NCBI RefSeq assembly: GCF_017876755.1
Contig: NZ_JAGIOO010000001.1
Location: 3,705,786 to 3,769,785, forward strand
Length of the DNA: 64,000 bases
Direction: 5' to 3'
Source of the DNA: Crossiella equi
Lineage (GTDB): Bacteria; Actinomycetota; Actinomycetes; Mycobacteriales; Pseudonocardiaceae
The number at the start of each line of letters is the position of its first letter. Within the stretch, counting starts at the first letter, position 1. Below are positions 53,126 through 63,210 of the stretch, piece by piece. A model generated the notes under the pieces. It had not been told where the DNA came from, made no database searches, and saw only the letters and a program-made list of their open reading frames with translations. Made by a program: the position numbers and the translations under genes.

Positions 53126-54220
53126 GTGCACGACGGCACCGGCCGGATCGTGGTGCAGAACCTGACGAAGCAGTTCGGGAACATCACCGCGGTGCAGGAC
53201 CTCAGCTTCATCGTCGAACCCGGTACGGTCACCGGCTTCCTCGGGCCCAACGGCTCGGGCAAGACCACCACCCTGCGCATGGTGCTGGGGCTGGTCCGGC
53301 CGACCGCCGGGCACGCGGTGGTCAACGGTGTGCCGTACGAGCGCCTCGGCTCGCCCGGGCGGGTCGTCGGTGCGGTCCTGGAGGCGCAGAGCTTCCACCC
53401 GAGCCGGTCGGCCCGCAACCACCTCCGCGTCTACGCCTCCGCGCTGGAGGTGCCGGACGAGCGAGTGGACCAGGTGCTCGGGCTGGTCGGCCTGGCCGCG
53501 GCCGCCGACCGGCGCGCGGGCAGCTTCTCCCTGGGCATGCGGCAGCGCCTGGCCCTGGCCACCGCGCTGCTCGGCGACCCGCAGGTGCTGGTGCTGGACG
53601 AGCCCGCCAACGGCCTGGACCCCGAGGGCATCGCGTGGCTGCGCCAGTTCCTGCAATCCTTCGCGCGCAGCGGCCGCACCGTGCTGGTCTCCAGCCACCT
53701 GCTGGCCGAGGTCGAGCAGACCGTCGACCAGGTGGTGATCATCAGCCGCGGCCGCACCGTCTACCACGGTGGCCTGGACGCGCTGCGGCAGTCGCAGCAG
53801 AGCCGCGTGCTGGTGCGCCCGAGCGACCCGCACAAGCTGGTCGAGGCGCTGCACGCGGGCGGGCTGGGCGGGGTGGAGGCCACCCCGGACGGCAGGCTCG
53901 CGATCACCGGCGCGCACACCGCGCAGGTCGCCGACCTGGCCCTGGCCGCGGGCGTGGCCATCTACGAGATGCACGAGGAGCAGGTCGACCTGGAGCGCCT
54001 GTTCTTCCAGCTCACCAGCGCGCAGTACACCGGGCAGGCGCCGGGGCAGTACCCGCCGCCGCCGCCCGGTGGCGGCTGGGGCCCGCCCTCCGGCGGGGTG
54101 CCCACGCCGACCTCCTACGAGCAGGCGTACCAGCAGCAGCAGGCCTACCAGCCGCCGCCCGGTTACCAGCAGCAGCAACAGCCCGGCCAGCAGGGCAACC
54201 AGTACGGAGGTAACGCCTGA
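53126..54220 (+). CDS. ABC transporter ATP-binding protein with Q/P-rich tail
   Basis: 364 residues. Standard ABC ATPase (about 8-230) with Walker A GPNGSGKTT, signature FSLGMRQRLALA and Walker B VLVLDEPANGLD, followed by the C-terminal domain common to ABC-2 partners. Unusually, residues about 303-364 form a low-complexity tail rich in Gln, Pro, Gly and Tyr (YPPPPPGGGWGPP, QAYQQQQAYQPPPGYQ). GTG 53126 has GGAGG 5 nt upstream. The permease gene starts at its stop codon, so the two form one ABC-2-type exporter; the substrate is unknown. Confidence 0.9.
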   Translation: MHDGTGRIVVQNLTKQFGNITAVQDLSFIVEPGTVTGFLGPNGSGKTTTLRMVLGLVRPTAGHAVVNGVPYERLGSPGRVVGAVLEAQSFHPSRSARNHLRVYASALEVPDERVDQVLGLVGLAAAADRRAGSFSLGMRQRLALATALLGDPQVLVLDEPANGLDPEGIAWLRQFLQSFARSGRTVLVSSHLLAEVEQTVDQVVIISRGRTVYHGGLDALRQSQQSRVLVRPSDPHKLVEALHAGGLGGVEATPDGRLAITGAHTAQVADLALAAGVAIYEMHEEQVDLERLFFQLTSAQYTGQAPGQYPPPPPGGGWGPPSGGVPTPTSYEQAYQQQQAYQPPPGYQQQQQPGQQGNQYGGNA

Positions 54221-55053
54221 TGGGCGCCCTGATCAGGAGCGAGTTCCGCAAGGTGCTCACCACGAACGTGTGGTGGGCGCTGCTGATCCCGGCCGCGATC
54301 GTGACCATGCTGACCGTGCTGGGCGGCGGGCTGCTGGGCTTCATCTTCGACAGCCTGGTCGCCCAGTTCGAGGAGTTCAGCGACGTCAGCCTGCCGGTGG
54401 CGCTGATCGCCTTCGCCAGCGGCCTCAACATCGGCACCATCTTCGCCGCGATCTTCGGCGGCCTGTCGATGGCCGGTGAGTTCCAGCACCGCACCATCAC
54501 CACCACCTACCTGACCGCGCCCAACCGCACCGCCACGCTGCTGGCCAAGATGGCCGTCTACGGCGTCTTCGGCCTGGGCTACGGCCTGGTGAACGTGGTC
54601 TTCGGCACGGTGGGCGCGCTGGTCGGCCAAGGCGTGGACAAGTTCCCCGACGTCGGCGAGTGGCTGGCGGTCTCCGGCCTCGGCCTGCTGGTCACGGTGC
54701 TGTGGACGCTGCTCGGCGTCGGCCTGGGCGCGCTGGTGCGCAGCCAGATCGGCGTGGTGCTGATCGTGCCGCTGTCCAGCTTCGTGGAGTTCCTGCTCGG
54801 TGCGGTCCTCTCCACGCAGAACGCCGAGGAGGTCACGGCCTTCTTCCCGAACTCCTCGGCCAGCAACGCGCTGTCCGGGCTGGCGGGCCAGTTCTTCCTG
54901 GACGACCTGAACCCGGGGCTGCGCTCGCTGCTCAACACCAGCCAGCTCATCGCGGGCCCGGCCTGGTGGCTGACGCTGCTGGTGTTCGTGGCCTACGCCG
55001 CGCTGATCGTCTTCCTGGGCCGCCTGGCCTCGCAGCGCCGCGACGTCGCCTAG
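54220..55053 (+). CDS. ABC-2-type transporter permease
   Basis: 277 residues with six predicted helices: MGALIRSEFRKVLTTNVWWA opens the first, and MAGEFQHRTITTTYLTAPNR is the cytoplasmic loop typical of ABC-2 permeases that contacts the ATPase. It starts 1 nt inside the stop of the ATPase gene (TGATG). The pair probably exports a lipid, peptide or antibiotic. The gene ends 26 nt before the inverted-repeat element 55080-55240. Confidence 0.88.
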   Translation: MGALIRSEFRKVLTTNVWWALLIPAAIVTMLTVLGGGLLGFIFDSLVAQFEEFSDVSLPVALIAFASGLNIGTIFAAIFGGLSMAGEFQHRTITTTYLTAPNRTATLLAKMAVYGVFGLGYGLVNVVFGTVGALVGQGVDKFPDVGEWLAVSGLGLLVTVLWTLLGVGLGALVRSQIGVVLIVPLSSFVEFLLGAVLSTQNAEEVTAFFPNSSASNALSGLAGQFFLDDLNPGLRSLLNTSQLIAGPAWWLTLLVFVAYAALIVFLGRLASQRRDVA

Positions 55054-55079
55054 GACGAGTCCTGTCGGGCCCCCGGGCC

Positions 55080-55240
55080 AGGCCGTGTCCGGTGGATCTC
55101 GCACACGCTTTTCGGATCCACGTCGTCCCTGGCCGCGTTGCCGGGGCAACCACATACGCCCGGTATGCGGCTGCCCCGGCGCCTTGCCAGGAACGACGTG
55201 GACCGCGAAACCCGCGCGCAAGATCCACCGGACACGGCCT
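55080..55240. repeat. 161-bp palindromic element with 20-bp perfect terminal repeats
   Basis: Ends in AGGCCGTGTCCGGTGGATCT and its exact complement; the interior arms pair imperfectly up to a small loop at about 55160. The right end runs directly into the TAGCGT of the next gene's promoter. No obvious target-site duplication and no coding potential. It resembles a MITE or a mobile hairpin. Confidence 0.82.
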
Positions 55241-55251
55241 AGCGTGGACGG

Positions 55252-58200
55252 GTGCCCGAACTCCCCACCACCACTCCGGTCCCGGCTGGGCGCGGCTGGG
55301 TCCGCAAGCTCTCCGGGGCGTGCTGGACGCACCGCCGCACCGTGCTCACCGCCCTGGCCGCCTCGGTGGTCGGGGTGGGCTTGCAGGCCGTTGCCCCGCT
55401 GCTGCTCGCCCGCGCGGTGGACGACGCCGTCGCGGGCAGCACGGCCTGGCTCGGCTGGCTGGTCGGCGGGCTGAGCGGGCTGGCGCTGCTGGCCTTCGGC
55501 ACCGCGTACGTGCGCCGCTACCTCGGCGGCCGCCTCGCGCTGGACGTGCAGCACGACCTGCGCCGGGCGGTGTTCGCCTCGGTGCAGCGGCTGGACGGCG
55601 GCAACCAGGACGGCCTGCGCACCGGGCAGGTGGTGTCCCGGGCCATCACCGACCTGCAGCTGGTGCACTCGCTGCTGTCCATGGTCCCGCTCGCGGTCGG
55701 CCAGGTGGTGTTCGCGGCGATCGCGCTCGCCGCCATGCTGTGGCTGTCCCCGCTGCTCACCCTGGTCGCGCTGCTCGTGGTGCCCGCGGTGTTCGTCACC
55801 GTGCTGCGCAGCCGGGGCGTGCTGTTCCCGGCCACCTGGTCGGCGCAGCAGCGCGCGGCCGACGTGGCCCAGCACGTCGAGGAGACCGTCACCGGCGTGC
55901 GCGTGGTCAAGGGCTTCGGCCAGGAGCAGCGCGAGACCGGGCGCCTGGAGCGGGCCGCGGTGCGGCTGTTCGGCGAACGCCTGCGCGCGGCCCGGCTCAC
56001 CGCCAAGCCGAACGCCACGCTGGCCGCGCTGCCCGCGCTGGGCCAGGTCGGCGTGCTCGGGCTCGGCGGGGTGCTCGCGCTCAACGGGCAGGTCAGCCTG
56101 GGCACCTTCCTCGCCTTCGCCACCTACGTGTCCAACCTGGTCGGCCCGGCGCGCATGCTGTCCAGTCTGCTCATCACCAGCCAGCTCGCGCGGGCCAGCG
56201 TGGAGCGGGTGTACGACCTGATCGACTCCCAGCCCGAGGTGCGCGACTCCCCGGACGCGGTGGACGTGCCGGACGGCCCGCTCGCGGTGGACCTGGACGG
56301 CGTCTCCTTCGGCTACTCGCGCAGCGAGCCGGTGCTGGCCGGGGTGAGCCTGTCCGTGGCGCCTGGCGAGACGCTCGCGCTGGTGGGCACCGCGGGCTCG
56401 GGCAAGTCCACGGTCTCGCTGCTGCTGCCCCGCTTCTACGACGTACACGAGGGCGCGGTGCGCCTGGGCGGGCAGGACGTGCGGGGGCTGCGGCTCAGCT
56501 CGCTGCGCGGTGCGATCGGCGTGGTGTTCGAGGAGGCGTTCCTGTTCTCCGACTCGGTGCGCGCCAACATCGCCTACGGCCGCCCGGACGCCACCGACGC
56601 CGAGGTGGAGGCCGCGGCCAAGGCGGCGGAGGCGCACGAGTTCATCGAGGCCCTGCCGGAGGGCTACGGCACCGTGGTCGGCGAGCGCGGGCTCACCCTC
56701 TCCGGCGGGCAGCGGCAGCGCGTGGCACTGGCCCGGGCGCTGCTGTCCGACCCCAGGGTGCTGGTGCTCGACGACGCCACCTCCGCGGTCGACCCGGCCA
56801 CCGAGGCCGCCATCCACGCCACCCTGCACTCGGTCACGCAGGGCCGCACCACGCTGCTCATCGCGCACCGCCGCTCCACGCTCGCGCTGGCCGACCGCAT
56901 CGCGGTGCTGGACGGCGGGCGGCTCGTCGACGTCGGCACGCACGAGGAGCTCACCGGGCGGTGCGCGCTGTTCCGGGCGCTGCTGGCCGGTCCGGGCGAG
57001 ACCCTGGAGGAGACCGGCCGCCCGGCGGAGCTGGTGCCCGGCCCGGACGGCGTGACCCCGGAGCTGTGGCCCGAGCCGGTCGCGGAGGAGCCGGGCACGC
57101 ACAGCGCGGCCATCCGCGCGGCGGCGGGCACCGGGCGCATCGCCGGTGGCCGCGGCAGCCGGGGCAGCGGCGCGGCGCTGGGCGCGATGGAGGCCACCCC
57201 CGAGCTGCTGGCGCAGGTCGAGGCGCTGCCGCCGGTGCGGGACGAGCCCGAGCTGCCCGGGGTGGACGCGCGGGCGCCCGATCCCGGGTTCCGGCTGTGG
57301 CGCCTGCTCGCGCCGGTGCGCCCGCTGCTGCTGCTCGCCGTGCTGTGCGTGGCGGTGGACGCGGCGGCCTCGGTCGCGCTGCCCTCGCTGTTCCGGCACG
57401 GCATCGACGCGGGTGTGGGCGCGGCCTCGGCCAGCGCGCTGGTGTGGTCGACGCTGCTCGGCGTGGCCGTGGTGGCCGTGGGCTGGTTCGCGGTGACCCG
57501 GCAGACGCTGGTCACCGCACGGGCCGGGGAGAGCGTGCTGTACCTGCTGCGGGTGCGCAGCTTCAGCCACCTGCAACGGCTGGGCCTGGACTACTACGAG
57601 CGCGAGATGGCCGGGCGGATCATGACCCGGATGACCACGGACGTCGACGCGCTGTCCACGTTCCTGCAGACCAGCCTGGCCACCGCGGTGGTGAGCGTGC
57701 TGACCGTGGGCGGCATCGCGGCCGCGCTGGTGGTCACCGACCCCGCGCTGGCCCTGGTGGCGCTGGCCGCGCTGCCGGTGCTGCTGGTGGCCACGCTGGT
57801 GTTCCGGCACCTGTCCTCCCGGGCCTACGCCGAGGCGCGCGAGCGGGTGTCGGCGGTGAACGCGGACCTGCAGGAGAACGTCTCCGGCCTGCGCGTCTCC
57901 CAGGCCTTCACCCGCGAGGAGCGCTCCGCCGAGGTCTTCGCCGAGCGCTCGGACGCCTACCGCCGCTCGCGGCTGCGGGCGCAGCGCTACATCGCCACCT
58001 ACTTCCCGTTCGTCACCCTGCTCTCCGACCTGGCCCAGGCGGCCGTGCTCGGCGTGGGCGCCTACCGGGTGGCCACCGGCTCGCTGACCGCGGGTGTGCT
58101 GCTGGCGTTCCTGCTCTACCTCGGGTTGTTCTTCTCCCCCATCCAGTCGCTGTCCAACGTCTTCGACGGCTACCAGCAGGCCAAGGTCGGCCTGCGGCGC

Positions 58201-59010
58201 ATCGGCGACCTGCTGCGCACGCCCAGCTCGGTTCCCCCGGCCACCCACCCCCGGCCGGTGCCGGGGCGGCTGCGCGGCGAGGTCGAGCTGCGCGGGGTGG
58301 GCTTCGCCTACCCGGGCACCGGGCAACCGGCGCTGGCCGAGGTCTCGCTGAGCTTCCGCGCGGGCGAGACGGTGGCCTTGGTCGGCGCGACCGGGGCGGG
58401 CAAGTCCACGCTGGTCAAGCTGCTGGCCCGGTTCTACGACGCGACCGAGGGCGCGGTGCTGGTGGACGGCGTGGACGTGCGCGCCTACGACCTGCACGGC
58501 TACCGGTCCCGGCTGGGCGTGGTGCCGCAGGAGGCCCACCTGTTCACCGGGGACGTGGCCGCCAACATCGCCTACGGCAGGCCGGAGGCGACCCCGGCGG
58601 AGATCGAGGCGGCGGCCCGCTCGGTCGGCGCGCTGCCCGTGGTGGCCAGCCTGAGCGGGGGCTTCCGGCACCCGGTCGGCGAACGCGGCCAGGGGCTCTC
58701 GGCCGGGCAGCGGCAGCTGGTCGCGCTGGCCCGGGCGCGGCTGGTCGACCCGGACCTGCTGCTGCTGGACGAGGCCACCGCCGCGCTGGACCCGGCCACC
58801 GAGGCCGCGGTGCTGGCCGCGGGCGACCGGCTGGCCGGGGAGCGCACGACCTTCGTGGTGGCGCACCGGCTGGCCACCGCCGCGCGGGCGGACCGGATCG
58901 TGGTGCTGGCGCACGGGCGGGTCGCGGAACAGGGCACGCACGCGGAACTGCTCGCGCTCGACGGGGTGTACGCGCGGCTGTGGCGGGCGGGCTCGATGGA
59001 CGCGGCGTAG
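55252..59010 (+). CDS. Fused double ABC exporter (TMD-NBD-TMD-NBD)
   Basis: 1252 residues: two half-exporters of the MsbA/LmrA type in one chain. NBD1 (about 355-590) has GTAGSGKST and LSGGQRQRVALA but VLVLDDATSAVD, with Asp where the catalytic Glu should be. NBD2 (about 1005-1240) has GATGAGKST, LSAGQRQLVALA and the normal LLLLDEATAALD. This is the asymmetric pattern of heterodimeric exporters, with one degenerate ATP site. Probable drug or lipid exporter. GTG 55252 lies 6 nt after TAGCGT, so the mRNA is probably leaderless. Confidence 0.9.
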   Translation: MPELPTTTPVPAGRGWVRKLSGACWTHRRTVLTALAASVVGVGLQAVAPLLLARAVDDAVAGSTAWLGWLVGGLSGLALLAFGTAYVRRYLGGRLALDVQHDLRRAVFASVQRLDGGNQDGLRTGQVVSRAITDLQLVHSLLSMVPLAVGQVVFAAIALAAMLWLSPLLTLVALLVVPAVFVTVLRSRGVLFPATWSAQQRAADVAQHVEETVTGVRVVKGFGQEQRETGRLERAAVRLFGERLRAARLTAKPNATLAALPALGQVGVLGLGGVLALNGQVSLGTFLAFATYVSNLVGPARMLSSLLITSQLARASVERVYDLIDSQPEVRDSPDAVDVPDGPLAVDLDGVSFGYSRSEPVLAGVSLSVAPGETLALVGTAGSGKSTVSLLLPRFYDVHEGAVRLGGQDVRGLRLSSLRGAIGVVFEEAFLFSDSVRANIAYGRPDATDAEVEAAAKAAEAHEFIEALPEGYGTVVGERGLTLSGGQRQRVALARALLSDPRVLVLDDATSAVDPATEAAIHATLHSVTQGRTTLLIAHRRSTLALADRIAVLDGGRLVDVGTHEELTGRCALFRALLAGPGETLEETGRPAELVPGPDGVTPELWPEPVAEEPGTHSAAIRAAAGTGRIAGGRGSRGSGAALGAMEATPELLAQVEALPPVRDEPELPGVDARAPDPGFRLWRLLAPVRPLLLLAVLCVAVDAAASVALPSLFRHGIDAGVGAASASALVWSTLLGVAVVAVGWFAVTRQTLVTARAGESVLYLLRVRSFSHLQRLGLDYYEREMAGRIMTRMTTDVDALSTFLQTSLATAVVSVLTVGGIAAALVVTDPALALVALAALPVLLVATLVFRHLSSRAYAEARERVSAVNADLQENVSGLRVSQAFTREERSAEVFAERSDAYRRSRLRAQRYIATYFPFVTLLSDLAQAAVLGVGAYRVATGSLTAGVLLAFLLYLGLFFSPIQSLSNVFDGYQQAKVGLRRIGDLLRTPSSVPPATHPRPVPGRLRGEVELRGVGFAYPGTGQPALAEVSLSFRAGETVALVGATGAGKSTLVKLLARFYDATEGAVLVDGVDVRAYDLHGYRSRLGVVPQEAHLFTGDVAANIAYGRPEATPAEIEAAARSVGALPVVASLSGGFRHPVGERGQGLSAGQRQLVALARARLVDPDLLLLDEATAALDPATEAAVLAAGDRLAGERTTFVVAHRLATAARADRIVVLAHGRVAEQGTHAELLALDGVYARLWRAGSMDAA

Positions 59011-59048
59011 GGCGGCCGGGTGCGCGCGGCTGCTGCCGCTGGCCGTTC

Positions 59049-59064
59049 CTGAACGGCCGTTCAG
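59049..59064. promoter_or_regulatory. 16-bp perfect palindrome downstream of the exporter
   Basis: CTGAACGGCCGTTCAG, between the ABC exporter and kgd. The TGAACG/CGTTCA arms look like TetR-family operators, but it could equally act as a terminator stem. No TetR gene is adjacent. Confidence 0.4.
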
Positions 59065-59243
59065 CGCAGACCGCACCAGTCTTGAGCTGGGCTTAAGGTG
59101 CCGATTTCACTCTGGACCGATCCAGTGCTCGATTCTGTGACCTAGCCCTCCGCGCCCGCACCCGGCCCTGTACCACGGCGGCCCGCGGTAGGACTAGCCT
59201 GAAACCGCAGTGTGTCTTACCCCGAGCAGATGGATCGAGGCGA

Positions 59244-62200
59244 GTGTCGGCCGTGTCCAGCAGCAGCCCTGCGTCACAGTTCGGCCCCAATGAGTGGCTA
59301 GTCGAGGAAATGTACGAGCAGTTCCTCGCAGACCCCACCTCCGTAGACCCGGCGTGGCACGACTTCTTCGCCGACTACAAGCCGACGCAGAAGTCCGCCG
59401 ACACCGGCGCGACCGCGGCGCAGTCGGCCGCCGCCACCCCCACAAACAACACCGCGGCGACCGCCACCGCGACGGCGCCCCCCGCGGCCGCCGCCCCGGC
59501 CCCGGCCGCTCCCAAGGCGCCGGAGAGCAACGGGTCCGCGCCCAAGGCCGCCGCGAAGCCGACCCCGTCGGCAGCCGCCGCCGCGAAGCCGGTGCAGGCC
59601 CCCACGGGCCCCGGTGAGCGCAAGCAGCTGCGTGGCGCGGCCGCCGCGATCGCCAAGAACATGGAGCAGTCGCTGACCGTGCCGACGGCCACGTCGGTGC
59701 GCGCGGTCCCGGCCAAGCTCCTCGCGGACAACCGCATCGTGATCAACAACCACCTCAAGCGCACCCGGGGTGGCAAGGTCTCGTTCACGCACCTGATCGG
59801 CTACGCGATCGTTCGGGCGCTCGAGGCCTACCCGAACATGAACCGCTTCTTCGCCGAGGTCGACGGCAAGCCCACCCTGGGCACGCCCGAGCACGTGAAC
59901 CTCGGCCTGGCCATCGACCTGCCCGGCAAGGACGGCTCCCGCAACCTCGTGGTGGCCTCCATCAAGGGCTGCGAGTCGATGTCCTTCCTGCAGTTCTGGC
60001 AGGCCTACGAGGACCTGATCCGCAAGGCCCGCGGCGGCAAGCTGGGCAACGACGACTTCACCGGCACCACGATCTCGCTCACCAACCCGGGCACGATCGG
60101 CACCAACCACTCGGTGCCGCGCCTGACCGCGGGCCAGGGCGCGATCATCGGCGTCGGCGCGATGGAGTACCCGGCGGAGTTCCAGGGCGCCAGCGAGAAG
60201 GCCCTGGTCAAGATGGGCATCAGCAAGATCATCACGCTGACGTCCACCTACGACCACCGCATCATCCAGGGTGCGGAGTCGGGCGAGTTCCTGCGCCGCA
60301 TCCACCAGCTGCTGCTGGGCGAGGACGGCTTCTACGACAGCATCTTCGCCTCGCTGCGCATCCCGTACGAGCCGATCCGCTGGGTGGCCGACATCCCGGA
60401 CGGCGCCGTCGACAAGACCGCGCGCGTGCTCGAGCTGATCGATGCCTTCCGCTCGCGCGGCCACCTGATGGCCGACACCGACCCGCTGAACTACCGCCAG
60501 CGCCGCCACCCGGACCTGGACGTGCTCTCGCACGGCCTGACCCTGTGGGACCTGGACCGGGAGTTCGCGGTCGGCGGGTTCGCGGGCAAGGAGCGCATGA
60601 AGCTGCGCGACGTGCTCGGCGTGCTGCGCGACTCCTACTGCCGCACCGTCGGCATCGAGTACACCCACATCATGGGCCCGGCCGAGCGCAAGTGGCTCCA
60701 GGAGCGCATCGAGGTCCCGCACTCCAAGCCGGACCAGGCCGAGCAGATCTACATCCTCAGCAAGCTGAACGCGGCCGAGGCCTTCGAGACCTTCCTGCAG
60801 ACCAAGTACGTGGGTCAGAAGCGCTTCTCGCTGGAGGGCGGCGAGACCGTCATCCCGCTGCTGGACGCCGTGCTCGACAAGGCCGCCGAGTTCAACCTCG
60901 ACGAGGTTGTCATCGGCATGCCGCACCGCGGCCGCCTGAACGTGCTGGCCAACATCGTGGGCAAGCCGATCTCGCAGATCTTCCGCGAGTTCGAGGGCAA
61001 CCTCGACCCGGGCCAGGCCCACGGCTCCGGCGACGTGAAGTACCACCTCGGCGCCGAGGGCAAGTACTTCCGCATGTTCGGCGACGGCGAGGTCGGGGTC
61101 TCCCTGACCTGCAACCCGTCCCACCTGGAGGCGGTCGACCCGGTGCTCGAGGGCATCGTGCGCGCCAAGCAGGACATCCTGGACAAGGGCGAGGGCGGCT
61201 TCACCGTCGTCCCGGTCATGCTCCACGGCGACGCGGCGTTCGCGGGCCAGGGCGTGGTGGCCGAGACCCTGAACCTGGCGCTGCTGCGCGGCTACCGCAC
61301 CGGCGGCACCGTGCACGTGGTGGTCAACAACCAGGTCGGCTTCACCACGGCGCCGGAGTCCTCGCGCTCCAGCCAGTACTGCACCGACGTGGCGAAGATG
61401 ATCGAGGCGCCGGTCTTCCACGTCAACGGCGACGACCCCGAGGCCTGCGTCTGGGTGGCCAAGCTGGCCATGGAGTACCGCCGGGCGTTCGGCAAGGACG
61501 TCGTCATCGACATGATCTGCTACCGCCGCCGCGGTCACAACGAGGGCGACGACCCGTCGATGACCCAGCCGGCCATGTACGACCTGATCGACACCAAGCG
61601 CTCGGTCCGCAAGACCTACACCGAGGCCCTGATCGGTCGCGGCGACATCTCCGTGGACGAGGCCGAGAGCGCGCTGAAGGACTTCAGCGCCCAGCTCGAG
61701 CACGTGTTCAACGAGGTGCGCGAGCTGGAGAAGCACCCGGCCGTGATCAGCCCGTCGGTGGAGGCCGAGCAGGTCATCCCGACCAAGCTGAAGACCGCGA
61801 TCTCCCTGGAGATGCTCACCCACATCGCCGACTCGCACGTCAACCTGCCGGAGGGCTTCAGCCCGCACCCGCGGGTCAAGCCGGTGCTGGAGCGCCGGGC
61901 GAAGATGGCGCGCGAGGGTGGCATCGACTGGGCCTTCGCCGAGCTGCTGGCCTTCGGCTCCACGGTGATGGACGGCCGCCGGGTGCGCCTGTCCGGCCAG
62001 GACTCGCGCCGCGGCACGTTCGTGCAGCGGCACGCGGTGCTGATCGACCGCAAGACCGGCAAGGAGTACACCCCGCTCCAGAACCTGTCCGACGACCAGG
62101 CCAAGTTCCTGGTCTACGACTCGGCGCTGTCGGAGTTCGCCGCGCTCGGCTTCGAGTACGGCTACTCGGTGGCCAACCCGGACGCGCTGGTGCTCTGGGA

Positions 62201-62951
62201 GGCGCAGTTCGGCGACTTCGTCAACGGCGCCCAGTCGATCATCGACGAGTTCATCTCCTCCGGCGAGGCCAAGTGGGGCCAGCGCTCCGACGTCGTGCTG
62301 CTGCTGCCGCACGGCCACGAGGGCCAGGGCCCGGACCACACCTCCGGCCGCATCGAGCGCTTCCTCCAGCTGTGCGCCGAGGGCTCGATGACCGTCGCGG
62401 TGCCGTCCACCCCGGCCAGCTACTTCCACCTGCTGCGCCGCCACGTGCTCGACGGCATCAACCGCCCGCTGGTGGTCTTCACCCCGAAGTCCATGCTGCG
62501 CCTCAAGGCCGCGACCAGCCCGGTCGAGGACTTCACCGAGAGCAAGTTCCACTCGGTGCTGGCCGACCCGGTGGTGGCCGACCCGAACAAGGTCGACCGC
62601 GTGCTGCTGTGCAGCGGCAAGATCAGCTACGAGCTGAACGCCGAGCGCCAGAAGCGCGGGGCGAACAACGTGGCGATCGTGCGCATCGAGCAGCTGTACC
62701 CGGTGCCGCACAAGAAGCTGGCCCTGGTGCTCGACAAGTACCCGAACGCCAAGGACATCCGCTGGGTGCAGGAGGAGCCGGCCAACCAGGGTGCGTGGCC
62801 GTTCCTCGGCCTGAACCTGCCGGAGCTGCTGCCGGAGCGGCTGTCGGGCCTCAAGCGGGTCTCCCGCCGGGCCATGGCCGCCCCGTCGGCCGGTTCCAGC
62901 AAGGTGCACGAGGTCGAGCAGGCGGCGCTGATCGCCCAGGCCTTCGACTGA
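59244..62951 (+). CDS. kgd: Multifunctional 2-oxoglutarate metabolism enzyme Kgd
   Basis: 1235 residues. Acts as 2-oxoglutarate decarboxylase, oxoglutarate dehydrogenase E1/E2 component and 2-hydroxy-3-oxoadipate synthase at the 2-oxoglutarate step of the TCA cycle. The N-terminal segment [20 protein letters not shown] is followed by an Ala/Pro-rich linker (about 50-115), an E2-like acyltransferase domain with [16 protein letters not shown] (catalytic His), and the ThDP-dependent E1 part with [13 protein letters not shown] and [20 protein letters not shown] 59244 has GAGG upstream. A terminator and DUF6104 follow. This organisation is characteristic of actinobacteria. Confidence 0.97.
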   Translation: MSAVSSSSPASQFGPNEWLVEEMYEQFLADPTSVDPAWHDFFADYKPTQKSADTGATAAQSAAATPTNNTAATATATAPPAAAAPAPAAPKAPESNGSAPKAAAKPTPSAAAAAKPVQAPTGPGERKQLRGAAAAIAKNMEQSLTVPTATSVRAVPAKLLADNRIVINNHLKRTRGGKVSFTHLIGYAIVRALEAYPNMNRFFAEVDGKPTLGTPEHVNLGLAIDLPGKDGSRNLVVASIKGCESMSFLQFWQAYEDLIRKARGGKLGNDDFTGTTISLTNPGTIGTNHSVPRLTAGQGAIIGVGAMEYPAEFQGASEKALVKMGISKIITLTSTYDHRIIQGAESGEFLRRIHQLLLGEDGFYDSIFASLRIPYEPIRWVADIPDGAVDKTARVLELIDAFRSRGHLMADTDPLNYRQRRHPDLDVLSHGLTLWDLDREFAVGGFAGKERMKLRDVLGVLRDSYCRTVGIEYTHIMGPAERKWLQERIEVPHSKPDQAEQIYILSKLNAAEAFETFLQTKYVGQKRFSLEGGETVIPLLDAVLDKAAEFNLDEVVIGMPHRGRLNVLANIVGKPISQIFREFEGNLDPGQAHGSGDVKYHLGAEGKYFRMFGDGEVGVSLTCNPSHLEAVDPVLEGIVRAKQDILDKGEGGFTVVPVMLHGDAAFAGQGVVAETLNLALLRGYRTGGTVHVVVNNQVGFTTAPESSRSSQYCTDVAKMIEAPVFHVNGDDPEACVWVAKLAMEYRRAFGKDVVIDMICYRRRGHNEGDDPSMTQPAMYDLIDTKRSVRKTYTEALIGRGDISVDEAESALKDFSAQLEHVFNEVRELEKHPAVISPSVEAEQVIPTKLKTAISLEMLTHIADSHVNLPEGFSPHPRVKPVLERRAKMAREGGIDWAFAELLAFGSTVMDGRRVRLSGQDSRRGTFVQRHAVLIDRKTGKEYTPLQNLSDDQAKFLVYDSALSEFAALGFEYGYSVANPDALVLWEAQFGDFVNGAQSIIDEFISSGEAKWGQRSDVVLLLPHGHEGQGPDHTSGRIERFLQLCAEGSMTVAVPSTPASYFHLLRRHVLDGINRPLVVFTPKSMLRLKAATSPVEDFTESKFHSVLADPVVADPNKVDRVLLCSGKISYELNAERQKRGANNVAIVRIEQLYPVPHKKLALVLDKYPNAKDIRWVQEEPANQGAWPFLGLNLPELLPERLSGLKRVSRRAMAAPSAGSSKVHEVEQAALIAQAFD

Positions 62952-62966
62952 TCTGTTGAGAGTGTC

Positions 62967-63007
62967 CCGAGCCGCCAGGTCCACCACGGGCCTGGCGGTT
63001 CGGCTTT
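62967..63007 (+). terminator. Terminator after kgd
   Basis: CCGAGCCGCCAGG / CCTGGCGGTTCGG stem with an 11-nt loop followed by CTTTG, 16 nt after the kgd stop and upstream of the DUF6104 start; it may attenuate rather than stop read-through. Confidence 0.8.
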
Positions 63008-63024
63008 GTCCCGCGGAGGAACCC

Positions 63025-63210
63025 GTGTACTTCACCGACCGAGGCATCGAGGAGCTGGAGAACCGGCGCGGCGAGGACGAGGTCACGCTGGGCTGGGTGG
63101 CCGACCGCCTGCGCGCGTTCGTCGACCTGAACCCGGACTTCGAGACCCCGATCGAGCGCCTGGCCACCTTCCTGGCCCGCGACGACGAGGACGACGAGCT
63201 GGAGGACTAG
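63025..63210 (+). CDS. DUF6104 family small protein
   Basis: 61 residues, MYFTDRGIEELENRRGEDEV then RAFVDLNPDFETPIERLATF, ending in an acidic tail. It matches the short DUF6104 proteins found next to kgd in many actinobacteria; no function is known. GTG 63025 has GGAGG 5 nt upstream. Its stop is shared as CTAG with the WYL gene on the other strand. Confidence 0.85.
   Translation: MYFTDRGIEELENRRGEDEVTLGWVADRLRAFVDLNPDFETPIERLATFLARDDEDDELED

Noticed and set aside
54163-59076. A 1637-residue minus-strand frame over the ABC exporter
   Set aside because: It is a GC-rich shadow: composition dominated by Arg, Gln, His and Gly, no motif, and the plus strand has complete ABC exporter domains.
59298-63167. 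A 1289-residue minus-strand frame opposite kgd
   Set aside because: Shadow of kgd; no domain pattern, and the plus-strand gene is certain.
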